Below the pieces are notes generated by a model, which was not told the origin of the DNA, made no database searches, and worked only from the letters and a program-made list of their open reading frames with translations. A stretch of DNA of 64,000 nucleotides, taken from positions 324,325 to 388,324 of the forward strand of contig JBFMHC010000020.1 in NCBI GenBank assembly GCA_040751755.1. The letters are read 5' to 3'. The DNA is from PFJX01 sp040751755 (GTDB taxonomy: Bacteria; Pseudomonadota; Gammaproteobacteria; Burkholderiales; Thiobacillaceae). Positions 1 to 7,080 of this stretch are shown piece after piece. The position numbers and the translations under genes are program-made. The first letter of the stretch is position 1; every line of letters starts with the position of its first letter.

Positions 1-363
1 GCCGGGTATCCGCGCCAGCTTGCCTTCCGGATCGCGGCCACGGCCGATGAACAGCCGCAGGGCCTGGCGGGTGTGGACGAGCATGTAATCGTCATCCGAG
101 TCCAGGGAGCCGACGGACAGCATCGTGCGCGCCTCGTCCTTGCCCACCCCCTTGTCCGCGCCCAGCCGGCTCGTGTAGTCGCGTTTCTCCGCTTCCTGCG
201 CATCCTCCCAGGCCGACAACAGGAGCGAGAGCGGATACAAGGGATGATGCGAGGGCACATCCTGGTCCGCGTCGAGAAACTCCTTCAATTGCCGCCGCGC
301 CTCATCCGGGTCGAACTTCGGCACCGCCGGGGCTCGCTTTGCATCCTTACCTGTCATCGCCAT
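1..363 (-). CDS. PFL_4669-family ICE protein, N-terminal part, cut by window edge
   Basis: An open frame of 121 codons runs from an ATG at 363 to the window start without a stop. An AGGGAG ribosome site lies about 8 bases upstream of the ATG. The visible part is charged and rich in Asp/Glu. It contains a stretch reading HTRQALRLFIGR near residues 97-108, which resembles the TRQAQRLFTGR signature I associate with the TIGR03761 (PFL_4669) integrating conjugative element proteins. Its place after the replication gene fits that family. The function of the family is not known. The rest of the protein is outside the window, so length and completeness cannot be judged. Confidence 0.6.
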   Translation of the reverse strand, partial: MAMTGKDAKRAPAVPKFDPDEARRQLKEFLDADQDVPSHHPLYPLSLLLSAWEDAQEAEKRDYTSRLGADKGVGKDEARTMLSVGSLDSDDDYMLVHTRQALRLFIGRGRDPEGKLARIPG

Positions 364-431
364 CTACGTCACTCCCTAAACACGTTCCTGAAATCGGTTG
401 GGCCAGTCCCATCCCGAACCACCCTCCGGTT

Positions 432-486
432 TGTCCCCAGTAGGGACACCCTTCGATCTGTCTTGGCACTGTCCCCACTGGGGACA
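432..486. promoter_or_regulatory. Pair of TGTCCCC/GGGGACA dyads upstream of the PFL_4669-type gene
   Basis: Two 17-base dyads lie in the 146-base gap between the replication gene and the next gene: TGTCCCC-AGT-AGGGACA at 432-448 and TGTCCCC-ACT-GGGGACA at 470-486. The second has perfect 7-base arms; the first has one mismatch. Their centres are 38 bases apart. They look like a two-site operator for a dimeric regulator; a role as protein-binding sites in replication is possible. The binding protein is not known. Confidence 0.5.
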
Positions 487-509
487 CCATGACCGCCATT
501 CGCTCCCGT

Positions 510-2003
510 TCACGTTGATCTCGATTGGCCCATCCGTTGCGCCATGAACGTTCGCAAGCCGTTGAGCCCGGCCTGGATGTGCCGAGCGCGTTCGTCAGGG
601 GGGATGGGGTCGGCGGGTGTGATGGCCTGCCGTTCCGCCTCGACGCGCTGTCGCCGCGCCTGTTCGCGCAGGGCCGCCGCCGGGATGAAGTCGCCCGTCC
701 TGGCCTTGCTCGCCAAGGCCGAGAGGTAATTCAGCGGTTGCTCGATGGTCTTGTGGTTCAAGGCCTGGCCGGCCAGTTCGTCCAGAAGCAACTGGGCCTG
801 GGCCGACACGGGGGCCAGCAGACGCTTGGCGGATTCGCGTTCTTCAGGTCGAAGGGTTCTGGGCCAGATCAGTTGTTCGGACCAACTACTCCCAGCGTCC
901 TCGGGGCCGATGGCTTCGGTAGGTGGAGTAGTCTTAAAAACTGTAGTCCCATCTATATAGAGATTTTCCGGAAAGCGCCCATCCGGGGTGCCGGAAAGCG
1001 CCCAACTTGCCGGTGCGTTTCCGGAAATCCTGTCGGTACGATTGCGGAAATCCAGTCGGTGCGTTTCCGGAAAATCAGCCAGCAGGATGTCTGCTTCCTT
1101 GTTTGCAGGGTTTCCGCATGCTGGATTGCCGGATTCCCGCAAACTGGTTGGTGCGTTTCCGGCAAATCGATCAACCAGGCCGGTCCCGGCCAGTTGATCC
1201 GGTTGGCGCAGTTCCGTGTTGGCTGACGCAGGTCGGCTGTCGACAGCCGCGAGCAGCGCAATCAACCGGTCCAGTCGGATTTGCCATTCCACCCTCGGGG
1301 GCATGCCGAGCCGGCGCTCGGCCAGCACTTCGGTTTGGCGCAGGCCCGAGCGTGCGTTATCCAGTTCGTGTCTGGTCAGCCCGGTTTGCTGCCGCAGGGC
1401 ATCGAACAGGTAGGGCCGCCAACCGGTCAGCACGTCGCCATTCTTCAGCCGGGCGCGTTCCTGCCCCAGGAAATTCGATAGCAATACCGCCGAGGTGGCG
1501 GCGCCGGTAATGTCGGACAGGGTTCGGTAGAACAGGAAAGGCCGCCCCAGGAGTTGCAGGACCGCCCGGTCGTTGCGCCAGTCCCAGGCGGTATAGCCCA
1601 TCGGCTCCAGGAGCCAGCCCAGGGAGTCCAGGTCGATGCGGTACCAGACCTTGGCTGGCATTCCGACCCGTTTCTCCAGCCAGAGCCCGAGGTCTTTCAG
1701 GGCCTGACGCGCGCTATCCTGTTCGCGGCGCGAAAGGCCGGTTTCGTTGCGCCATTCCTCGCGCGTTTTCCAGAACCAGCCTTGCCGGGCCGATTCGGCG
1801 ATGGCCAGCTTGCGCGTCCAGTAGATGGCCTGGGAAAGCATCAGCCCGGCCGTGACGCGGCCGGTGACGAGCACCAGCTTGGGGTGAAAGGCGACGCATC
1901 GTTGACCCAGCAATACCGTGGCTTCGTGGATCTGGTTCAGCCGCCCAATTGAGTGGGGCGGGTCTTCTGTACCGCTGGTGTGGGCACGGGGCGTATCCGT
2001 CAT
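510..2003 (-). CDS. Replication initiator-like protein with duplicated winged-helix modules (candidate STY4528 family)
   Basis: The protein has 497 residues. Residues about 55-125 and 165-240 are two copies of the same module, each with a Trp-rich helix, a 'TGLSRREQDSAR'-type recognition helix and a beta-wing 'KRVGMPAKVWYRID' or 'RRLGMPPRVEWQIR'. Modules of this kind occur in phage and ICE replication proteins (DnaD-N/RepA-like). A low-complexity linker (about 245-350) is encoded over a DNA iteron array, and a helical C-terminal domain follows. The layout matches lambda O, whose gene also carries the origin. The ATG at 2003 is 36 bases after the stop of the upstream gene in the same operon. 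Assignment to the STY4528-type ICE replication proteins rests on position and module type; the DNA-binding role is inferred. Confidence 0.6.
   Translation of the reverse strand: MTDTPRAHTSGTEDPPHSIGRLNQIHEATVLLGQRCVAFHPKLVLVTGRVTAGLMLSQAIYWTRKLAIAESARQGWFWKTREEWRNETGLSRREQDSARQALKDLGLWLEKRVGMPAKVWYRIDLDSLGWLLEPMGYTAWDWRNDRAVLQLLGRPFLFYRTLSDITGAATSAVLLSNFLGQERARLKNGDVLTGWRPYLFDALRQQTGLTRHELDNARSGLRQTEVLAERRLGMPPRVEWQIRLDRLIALLAAVDSRPASANTELRQPDQLAGTGLVDRFAGNAPTSLRESGNPACGNPANKEADILLADFPETHRLDFRNRTDRISGNAPASWALSGTPDGRFPENLYIDGTTVFKTTPPTEAIGPEDAGSSWSEQLIWPRTLRPEERESAKRLLAPVSAQAQLLLDELAGQALNHKTIEQPLNYLSALASKARTGDFIPAAALREQARRQRVEAERQAITPADPIPPDERARHIQAGLNGLRTFMAQRMGQSRST
962..1168. repeat. 23-bp iteron array inside the initiator gene; putative replication origin
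   Basis: Units built on GGTGCGTTTCCGGAAAATC start at 1012, 1035 and 1058, exactly 23 bases apart. Another clear copy starts at 1150, 92 bases (four periods) further on, with degenerate copies between (around 1104 and 1127). Two inverted copies have their CCGG cores at 968 and 991, also 23 bases apart. Because 23 is not a multiple of three, successive repeats are read in different codon phases, so the repeat is conserved as DNA and not as protein. An AT-rich stretch (927-967) next to the array could be the unwinding element. The arrangement is like the lambda origin inside gene O. Confidence 0.65.
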
Positions 2004-2039
2004 CGACTGTTCGGATCGGGCTTCATCGTGGCATCGATC

Positions 2040-2474
2040 TCAGCCGAGACGGGCGTAGTCGATCTGGTCCAGCCCCTGGTATTTCCGGCTGGCTTGCGCT
2101 TGCAGCCGCTCGACCAGGCGGACGACGTCGACGCGGATTTCCAGGCGTGCCGGCATGCCGACACGGCGCTCTTCGATCAGGCCACGTTCGCGCAGGTTAC
2201 GGCGGGCGCTTTCCTGTTCGGTTCGGGTCAGGCAGGTGGCCTCGGCCCATTGCGCCATGGTCAGGCGCATCCAACCCTCCGACTCGTCCGGCAGGTCGGC
2301 CGCTCTCTGGCAGGCGCAGGAGAGGAAGAGGGCGGCGGTGACCCCGCCGCCCATCTCCACAAAGGCGCGGTGGAACGACACCGGCTCGTCGTACAGCTCC
2401 AGCAGAACGCCGGGTGTGATCGTGCGTTGTGCCGGCGATACGGACGGGGTTGGGCGAAGGAGTGGTCGATTCAC
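2040..2474 (-). CDS. Single-module winged-helix protein of the ICE replication operon
   Basis: A 144-residue protein with one copy of the module found twice in the downstream gene. It has a Trp-containing helix near 70-78, then 'CLTRTEQESARRNLRERGLI' (about 79-98) and the wing 'EERRVGMPARLEIRVD'. The start overlaps the stop of the DUF2857-type gene by four bases (ATGA at 2471-2474), so translation is probably coupled. The shared Gly-Met-Pro wing suggests that it binds the same kind of DNA site as the initiator-like protein, perhaps the iterons or the dyads at 432-486. No enzymatic motif is visible. The function is inferred only from similarity to its neighbour. Confidence 0.6.
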   Translation of the reverse strand: MNRPLLRPTPSVSPAQRTITPGVLLELYDEPVSFHRAFVEMGGGVTAALFLSCACQRAADLPDESEGWMRLTMAQWAEATCLTRTEQESARRNLRERGLIEERRVGMPARLEIRVDVVRLVERLQAQASRKYQGLDQIDYARLG

Positions 2475-3028
2475 GTCGTGATCTCCTTGAAGGCCGCCCA
2501 GAGCGACGCCAGGGGCACGTCGGGGAACTGTTCGGCCAGCAGACGGAAGCGGACGCCCAGGTCGTCACTTTGAAGGCGGGTACTGCGCCAGAACCTGATC
2601 ACCTGCTCGGCGACCGCGGCATCCAGCCTGCGAACCCGGCCTCGTCTTGAGGCGTTAGCGGTCGTCCGCTTGAGCTGGCGATATTCGCGATCGGGGATGC
2701 CGAACAACTCCAGCATGGCCGCCGCCGGCGCGCCTCGTCGAATGAACCACAGGGTCTCTTCCTTGCGGTGAAGGATGTGCTGGAGGCGATGGCGCGCAAG
2801 TGACAATTGGGATTCATCGACGAACACCGAGATGAAGGCCGGACGTTGTTCCGCAAGCCGCAGCAGTTCCACCGTGGGCGTGCGCTTCAGTTGTTCCAGC
2901 GTGGCGGGGCTGACCACCGATAACAGTTGCTCCAGGTTCTCGCCCAGGTCGGCCTGGTCGACCAGGTGCTGGAGCAGGGCGACCACATGGCGAGGGTCCG
3001 AGAGGGGGAGGCCAGGCAGGGTGTTCAT
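2471..3028 (-). CDS. DUF2857-type ICE protein
   Basis: A 185-residue protein starting at the ATG at 3028, which overlaps the parB stop as ATGA. A longer upstream frame exists, but it lies wholly inside parB and is not needed. The sequence is helical, with 'LWFIRRGAPAAAMLELFG' in the middle and a basic segment 'RTTANASRRGRVRRLD' that could contact DNA. Position directly after ParB and before the replication gene is the place of DUF2857 proteins in PFGI-1-type elements. That family is often suggested to act as a transcriptional regulator, but the role is not established. The C-terminus is translationally linked to the winged-helix gene. Confidence 0.6.
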   Translation of the reverse strand: MNTLPGLPLSDPRHVVALLQHLVDQADLGENLEQLLSVVSPATLEQLKRTPTVELLRLAEQRPAFISVFVDESQLSLARHRLQHILHRKEETLWFIRRGAPAAAMLELFGIPDREYRQLKRTTANASRRGRVRRLDAAVAEQVIRFWRSTRLQSDDLGVRFRLLAEQFPDVPLASLWAAFKEITT

Positions 3029-4620
3029 TCCGGCTCCGCCAATTTGAAGCGCTCCGGTGCGGTCCCGCGCAGGGTGCGTAGGGCTGATACCAACTCCAGC
3101 CAGACCGGCAACGAGGGCGAAGCCGAGGCCAAGCGCTTGCCCAGCGACAGGGGATCGATGGGCATGCCCAGGATCGTGTCCATGTAATGCTGGAGGGCGA
3201 ATTCGTCGCGGCCTTGCTCCTGCCGTTGGGCCTGGCGCCAGGTGGAGTCCGCCGGCATCGAGGCGGACCAGGCGCCATCGAGTTGTTCGGAGAGCATGGC
3301 CAGCATCCACCAGCCAAAGTAGCGATCCGCGCCGTTTTCGGTCAGGTCGATGGGCTCGTCGTTTTCCGGTACTTCCATGTAGAAGCCGGTGGGCCAGTCC
3401 TTGGTGAGACGCAGGCAGTCGGCCGATTCGGTCAGCCGGGCGAACCGGGTCGCCAGGTTCTGGATCTGGCCGATCAGTTCGGTTCCCTGCTTCTGTGCCG
3501 GCCCGGCTGCCCCAGGTTTCTCGATCCTTTCGGTGGCGTTGCCTTTCCTGCCGTCGGGATCGGTCTCGGCGGCGTTCGGATGGGGTAGGGGAGGGGTTTC
3601 AACCGGTTTCGTCTGTAGCCTGGCCTGGGCCATCAGCCCGGCGATATCCTCGCCCGGGTGCTGCTGGCATAGCTGACGGGCAAGGCGCGTGAGCTCGACG
3701 GTCTCGCCAAGCTTCGTGGCCATGGCCTGTTCCAGCTGCTCGATCACCCTGGCCGGTTCAAGTGAGCGGGTGGACAACCAGGATTGCTCGGCACGCTTCA
3801 AGACCTGGTCGCGCAGCTCCGGCCAGGCCTGGATCTGCTGTTTATGCTTCAACAGCCGTTCAAAGGCGTTGAAAGCGGGTTGCAGTTCCGATATCACCGG
3901 TCTGGAAAGTGACTTGCAGGCCTCGCCCAAGGCGGCCAGATGGGTGACGGCGAAGTTGAAGTAGCTCAGCGTGGTCTTGCCGAGCGGCAGCCCGCGCTCC
4001 TTCAGGATCTGTTCGAAGGCCCGCCCGGACAATGCGTTTCCGGTTTCCGATTCGATCATCTGCTTCAGATCGGCGTAGGCCTTGGCCTTGTCCCAGAAGA
4101 TCATCTCACCACGCAGTTCGTTTTCCACCAGATGGGCGGACAGCGTGGAGGATTCCGATACCCAGGGGGTGTAGGTGACGACGACATGCTGGAATGCCGC
4201 ATCGCCGGTTTCGCCGAACAGTTCCTGCAGCGCCGTCAGGCGGGTATTGCCGCCTTTGCCGACCATGAATTTTTCCTGGCCGGGCCGGCGGGTGACCACC
4301 AACGGGCTGGTGAGTTGTTTGGTCGAGCGGATGGATTCCTTGATGAGGTCGTATTGGTCGTTGATCGCCTTGCGGGGGTTCTTGTCGTAATGGAGGATGT
4401 CCATCACCGGCAGGGTCATCTGGCTCTCGGTGTCGATCGACAGTTGGTGGCTGTTGTCCAGCGGCAGGCCGACGTTCAGTGACTCCTTGACCAATCTGGC
4501 CCGCAGGTCGATCGGGCTGATGGTCCGTGTGCCGTTGGGTTGCGCCAGATCTCGTTGTTGAGCCTTCCGGGCGGCGTCCGCAACCGTCGCAGCGGCGGGG
4601 AGGCGGTCCTGTGCGCTCAT
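3025..4620 (-). CDS. parB: ParB-family partition protein, ICE PFGI-1 class
   Basis: A 531-residue protein with a ParB/Srx-like N-terminal domain: 'NPRKAINDQYDLIKESIRST' (about 81-100), then 'PLVVTRRPG' and 'GGNTRLTALQEL', the usual nucleotide-binding fold signatures. A helical DNA-binding region follows, then a Pro/Glu-rich linker (about 345-385) and a C-terminal domain rich in Trp. The length, with an unusual C-terminal extension, is typical of the ICE class and not of chromosomal ParB (about 290 residues). The start overlaps parA by four bases. Together with ParA it should stabilise the excised element. No parS-like site was recognised. Confidence 0.85.
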   Translation of the reverse strand: MSAQDRLPAAATVADAARKAQQRDLAQPNGTRTISPIDLRARLVKESLNVGLPLDNSHQLSIDTESQMTLPVMDILHYDKNPRKAINDQYDLIKESIRSTKQLTSPLVVTRRPGQEKFMVGKGGNTRLTALQELFGETGDAAFQHVVVTYTPWVSESSTLSAHLVENELRGEMIFWDKAKAYADLKQMIESETGNALSGRAFEQILKERGLPLGKTTLSYFNFAVTHLAALGEACKSLSRPVISELQPAFNAFERLLKHKQQIQAWPELRDQVLKRAEQSWLSTRSLEPARVIEQLEQAMATKLGETVELTRLARQLCQQHPGEDIAGLMAQARLQTKPVETPPLPHPNAAETDPDGRKGNATERIEKPGAAGPAQKQGTELIGQIQNLATRFARLTESADCLRLTKDWPTGFYMEVPENDEPIDLTENGADRYFGWWMLAMLSEQLDGAWSASMPADSTWRQAQRQEQGRDEFALQHYMDTILGMPIDPLSLGKRLASASPSLPVWLELVSALRTLRGTAPERFKLAEPE

Positions 4621-5519
4621 GCCGAGGTCGCTTCACCGAGGGGCGGTTGCGCGGCCGGGGAAGGTGCTTCTTCCTCGTCATAGAAACCGCCGGCATAGAC
4701 GCCGCTGAGGGACGGGATCAGCTCCCAGACCAGGCGATGCATGGTGTCGAACGGCGTCACTCCACGCTCCCGGCGCTTGAGCCGGTGCACCGGCAATTGC
4801 GCCGTGGCCGCCTCGTTGTAGGCCACACTGGCCGGAATGGCGGTCTCGGCCACAGTGACCAAGCCGCGCATCTCCAGATAGCTCTGCCGGATTTCCTGGG
4901 TGATCTGCCGCGCGTCGTTGGTGTGCCCGACCCGGTTGATGACCGCCGTCAGGGGACCGGGACCGATCCCCAAGGCCTGGGCCTCTTCCAGCTTGAGCAG
5001 CAGTTCGAACGTGCCGGTGCGGAATTCGCGTGCGCTCGGCGTCTCCGGCAGGACGGGCGAGATCAACCGATGCGCGGCCAATGCCGCCGTGTAGAGCAAT
5101 GGCCCCTGGGCGCCAGGGGTGTCGATGAATACCAAATCGTAGTTGTCTTCGATGACCGGTGCGCGCAGCGCTTTGCGGAGGATCATCGGCGCGTCGATGC
5201 GGCCCTGGATGAATTGCTCCAGATCGGTGGTCTCGATGCCGGCGAATTTCCGCCGTGGGGCATCGCACACGATGATATCCAGCCGATCCCATGCCGTGGT
5301 CGAAATGGCCGATTCAGCGACCCGGCCGCTCAGGACGACGGAGGTCAGCCCATCCGGGGCTTGCCGCCGGAGCTGGTAATACTTGGATAGCGATCCCTGG
5401 ATATCGGCATCGACCAGGAGAACGCGTAGCCCCATGTCAGCGGCAAGTGCGCCGAGATTGGCCGTGATGGTTGTCTTGCCGATACCTCCCTTGGTGCCTA
5501 CGACGCTCAGAATGACCAC
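4617..5519 (-). CDS. parA: ParA/Soj-family partition ATPase
   Basis: A 300-residue ATPase with the deviant Walker A box KGGIGKTT at residues 10-17, Walker A' 'LLVDADIQGSLSKYY' and Walker B 'YDLVFIDTPGAQG'. It starts at a GTG at 5519 behind AGGAGG five bases upstream; the overlapping ATG at 5521 runs into a stop after four codons, which decides the start. It is the first gene of the leftward ICE operon and overlaps parB by four bases. In ICEs of this type ParA helps maintain the excised circular form. The upstream region carries two dyads that could be autoregulatory operators. Confidence 0.88.
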   Translation of the reverse strand: MVILSVVGTKGGIGKTTITANLGALAADMGLRVLLVDADIQGSLSKYYQLRRQAPDGLTSVVLSGRVAESAISTTAWDRLDIIVCDAPRRKFAGIETTDLEQFIQGRIDAPMILRKALRAPVIEDNYDLVFIDTPGAQGPLLYTAALAAHRLISPVLPETPSAREFRTGTFELLLKLEEAQALGIGPGPLTAVINRVGHTNDARQITQEIRQSYLEMRGLVTVAETAIPASVAYNEAATAQLPVHRLKRRERGVTPFDTMHRLVWELIPSLSGVYAGGFYDEEEAPSPAAQPPLGEATSA

Positions 5520-5562
5520 ATGTACCTCCTGCTACGGATAACGGATGCCTTTGTGTGAGACG

Positions 5563-5608
5563 TGGTTACACGATGACCATAACCATCAAGCGGTAATATA
5601 ATATACCG
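5563..5608. promoter_or_regulatory. Two dyads in the parA control region
   Basis: TGGTTA at 5563-5568 is mirrored by TAACCA at 5580-5585. Immediately to the right, CGGTAATATAATATACCG at 5591-5608 is a dyad with 5-base arms around an AT-rich core that also contains TATAAT-like hexamers. The pair sits 45-90 bases upstream of the parA start, the right place for an autoregulated promoter of the ICE replication operon. Confidence 0.5.
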
Positions 5609-5730
5609 ATGCACGTACACACAATTATTTATAGGTATTCTAGTCGTGGCGCCATGAGCGCTGCCTTGGCATCCGTAATGAAGATGTCTGCCGCATCGCT
5701 ATAATCGGCCATCCCAAGAAGGTTCCTGCC

Positions 5731-5862
5731 ATGTCCACACCGGTCGAAGTGCCCGGCAAGCGCGAGTCGCTGGATACCCGCCTTGAGCCCGATGAACATA
5801 GGCTGATCGACCACCTTCGGGGACGGAATGAATACTGTGACGGGAAAGTGGTATGGCGCTGA
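5731..5862 (+). CDS. Possible 43-residue protein preceding ihfA
   Basis: An open frame of 43 codons begins at ATG 5731 behind AAGAAGG about 8 bases upstream, and its stop overlaps the first bases of ihfA by 10 bases. The product is hydrophilic, with many Arg, Asp and Glu and one Cys, and has no recognised motif. A TATAAT hexamer at 5700-5705 could serve this gene and ihfA, although no good -35 element was seen. The overlap suggests coupled translation, or a leader peptide; chance is not excluded. Confidence 0.35.
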   Translation: MSTPVEVPGKRESLDTRLEPDEHRLIDHLRGRNEYCDGKVVWR

Positions 5863-6155
5863 CGAAAGCTGAACTCTGTGATCTTCTGTTCGAGAAGGTG
5901 GGCCTGAACAAGCGGGAGGCCAAGGAGTTCGTGGAATCGTTCTTCGAAGAGATCAGCGTGACCTTGGAGCGCGGAGGCGAAGTCAAATTGTCGGGCTTCG
6001 GCAATTTCCATCTGCGCGACAAACCCCAGCGCCCTGGCCGCAACCCGAAGACCGGCGAGGAAATGCCCATCCATGCTCGCCGGGTCACCACGTTCCATGC
6101 CAGTCAGAAACTCAAGTTTGCCGTGGAAGGTGTGGGTGATGGCATCAATGAGTGA
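5853..6155 (+). CDS. ihfA: Integration host factor alpha subunit
   Basis: A 100-residue DNABII protein. It has the IHF-alpha opening 'LTKAELCDLLFEKVGLNKRE', 'VKLSGFGNF' at about 44-52 and the intercalating arm 'RPGRNPKTGEEMPI' with the proline that kinks DNA. Length and sequence fit IhfA rather than HU. A chromosomal ihfA would normally sit next to pheT; here it is next to ICE genes, so this is probably an extra copy carried by the element. It may help excision or replication of the element, since IHF assists many site-specific recombinases and iteron origins. It overlaps the next gene by 8 bases. Confidence 0.88.
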   Translation: MALTKAELCDLLFEKVGLNKREAKEFVESFFEEISVTLERGGEVKLSGFGNFHLRDKPQRPGRNPKTGEEMPIHARRVTTFHASQKLKFAVEGVGDGINE

Positions 6156-6999
6156 CGAATTGCCGGGAGTCCCGACGCATGAGATCGAGCTTTACCTTCG
6201 CAGTGGTCAGCACGACATAGCGTTCCGTACATGGCCAGGAGAAAACTTTCTTGTACGCGCCCAATCTGGCAATGCCGCACTGCGCCGTGCCTTGGTCTCT
6301 GCGGTTCGTGAGCGAACTCAGCATGCCAAGCTCCCCGAAGCCTTGACCAATATGGACACCGTTGCATTTACACGTGGGAAAGTCACGCCCATGGTGCGCG
6401 GACTGTTTCCGGCGGCTGAACAAGAGCGGGTTCTGGATACACTCGCGCGTTCAGTCGTTTTTCTGACGCCGGCCACCATCGAGTGCGTGCTTGAGCAGAC
6501 GCCGTGGCTCAGCACCGCCTGGGATCTGGCAAATCTCTATCTGGCGGACTGTGGCGCCGAGCTCCTTGCGGAGGATGCCCGCTGTCTTGCTGGCTTGAGC
6601 GAGGAGGCTACCTGCTATCTGTCAGCGGACTACTTCGATCAGTCTGGCCGCTTCGATGACTTTCTGGTGCATGAAGCGGCGCACATCTTTCACAACTGCA
6701 AACGTGTCACGATCGGGTTGTCTGAAACCAGGCGGAAAGAGTGGCTGCTGGAAATCGAGTATCAGAAGCGAGAGACCTTCGCCTATGCCTGCGAGGCCTA
6801 CAGCCGAATTCACGAATTGGCCGACAGCGCCAAGGGGTGGCTGCGGTTGCTTGCAGAACATGAACAGGGGCCAATGCCGCCGGATGAACGGGTGAATGCC
6901 GACGAGTACATGGACATCCTTCGCGAAGCCGTCACCGCTCGCAATGGTTGGAAGCGGATATTGAAGCGGTGCTCGCCTACGGCTCACGTACCGCGGTAG
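6148..6999 (+). CDS. HExxH putative zinc metallopeptidase, uncharacterised
   Basis: The 283-residue protein starts at ATG 6148 inside the ihfA stop region. In-frame starts further upstream lie within ihfA and would add only its antisense-phase sequence. Around residue 172 it has 'FLVHEAAHIFHNC', a HExxH zincin motif, followed about 35 residues later by 'EIEYQKRETFAYACEAY', where a Glu could be the third zinc ligand of a gluzincin. No signal peptide or membrane segment is seen, so it should act in the cytoplasm. I do not recognise the family. Coupling to ihfA on an ICE suggests a role in regulation or anti-restriction-like defence, but this is a guess. Confidence 0.55.
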   Translation: MSDELPGVPTHEIELYLRSGQHDIAFRTWPGENFLVRAQSGNAALRRALVSAVRERTQHAKLPEALTNMDTVAFTRGKVTPMVRGLFPAAEQERVLDTLARSVVFLTPATIECVLEQTPWLSTAWDLANLYLADCGAELLAEDARCLAGLSEEATCYLSADYFDQSGRFDDFLVHEAAHIFHNCKRVTIGLSETRRKEWLLEIEYQKRETFAYACEAYSRIHELADSAKGWLRLLAEHEQGPMPPDERVNADEYMDILREAVTARNGWKRILKRCSPTAHVPR

Positions 7000-7035
7000 C
7001 CAAGAAGGATCGCTACAAGTGAGTTCCTGAATATT

Positions 7036-7055
7036 GGTAGTTATTGACATCTACC
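7036..7055 (+). promoter_or_regulatory. Operator-like dyad over a TTGACA box upstream of abiEi
   Basis: GGTAG (7036-7040) and CTACC (7051-7055) form an inverted repeat that encloses a consensus -35 hexamer TTGACA (7044-7049). No strong -10 box is visible 16-18 bases later. AbiEi antitoxins repress their own operon by binding inverted repeats, so this is a reasonable operator. Confidence 0.4.
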
Positions 7056-7080
7056 TATGTTATGGAACACTCTAACCCGC

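Larger units (their letters stand above)
1..5519 (-). mobile_element. Replication/partition module of a PFGI-1/SPI-7-type integrative conjugative element (partial)
   Basis: Six leftward genes follow the order known from ICEs of this class: ParA, ParB, DUF2857-type, winged-helix/replication genes and a PFL_4669-type gene. Four-base ATGA overlaps link parA-parB, parB-DUF2857 and DUF2857-winged helix, so this is one transcription unit starting near 5520. In this class parA usually lies near one end of the element, so the end may lie between about 5.6 and 12.1 kb, and the conjugation genes and integrase should lie left of the window. I found no integrase, tRNA target or duplicated attachment site here, so the boundary is not fixed. 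The dnaB gene often found between parA and parB is absent. Confidence 0.75.

Noticed and set aside
525..1510. Several plus-strand frames opposite the replication gene, some with repeated segments
   Set aside because: The repeats come from the 23-bp DNA iterons read in other frames; no ribosome sites or recognisable products.
5640..6098. Minus-strand frames opposite ihfA and its leader
   Set aside because: They overlap a clear ihfA gene and have no recognised product.
7057..7080. ATG 7057 as the abiEi start
   Set aside because: No ribosome site, and it would begin inside the likely promoter/operator; homology starts at ATG 7081.
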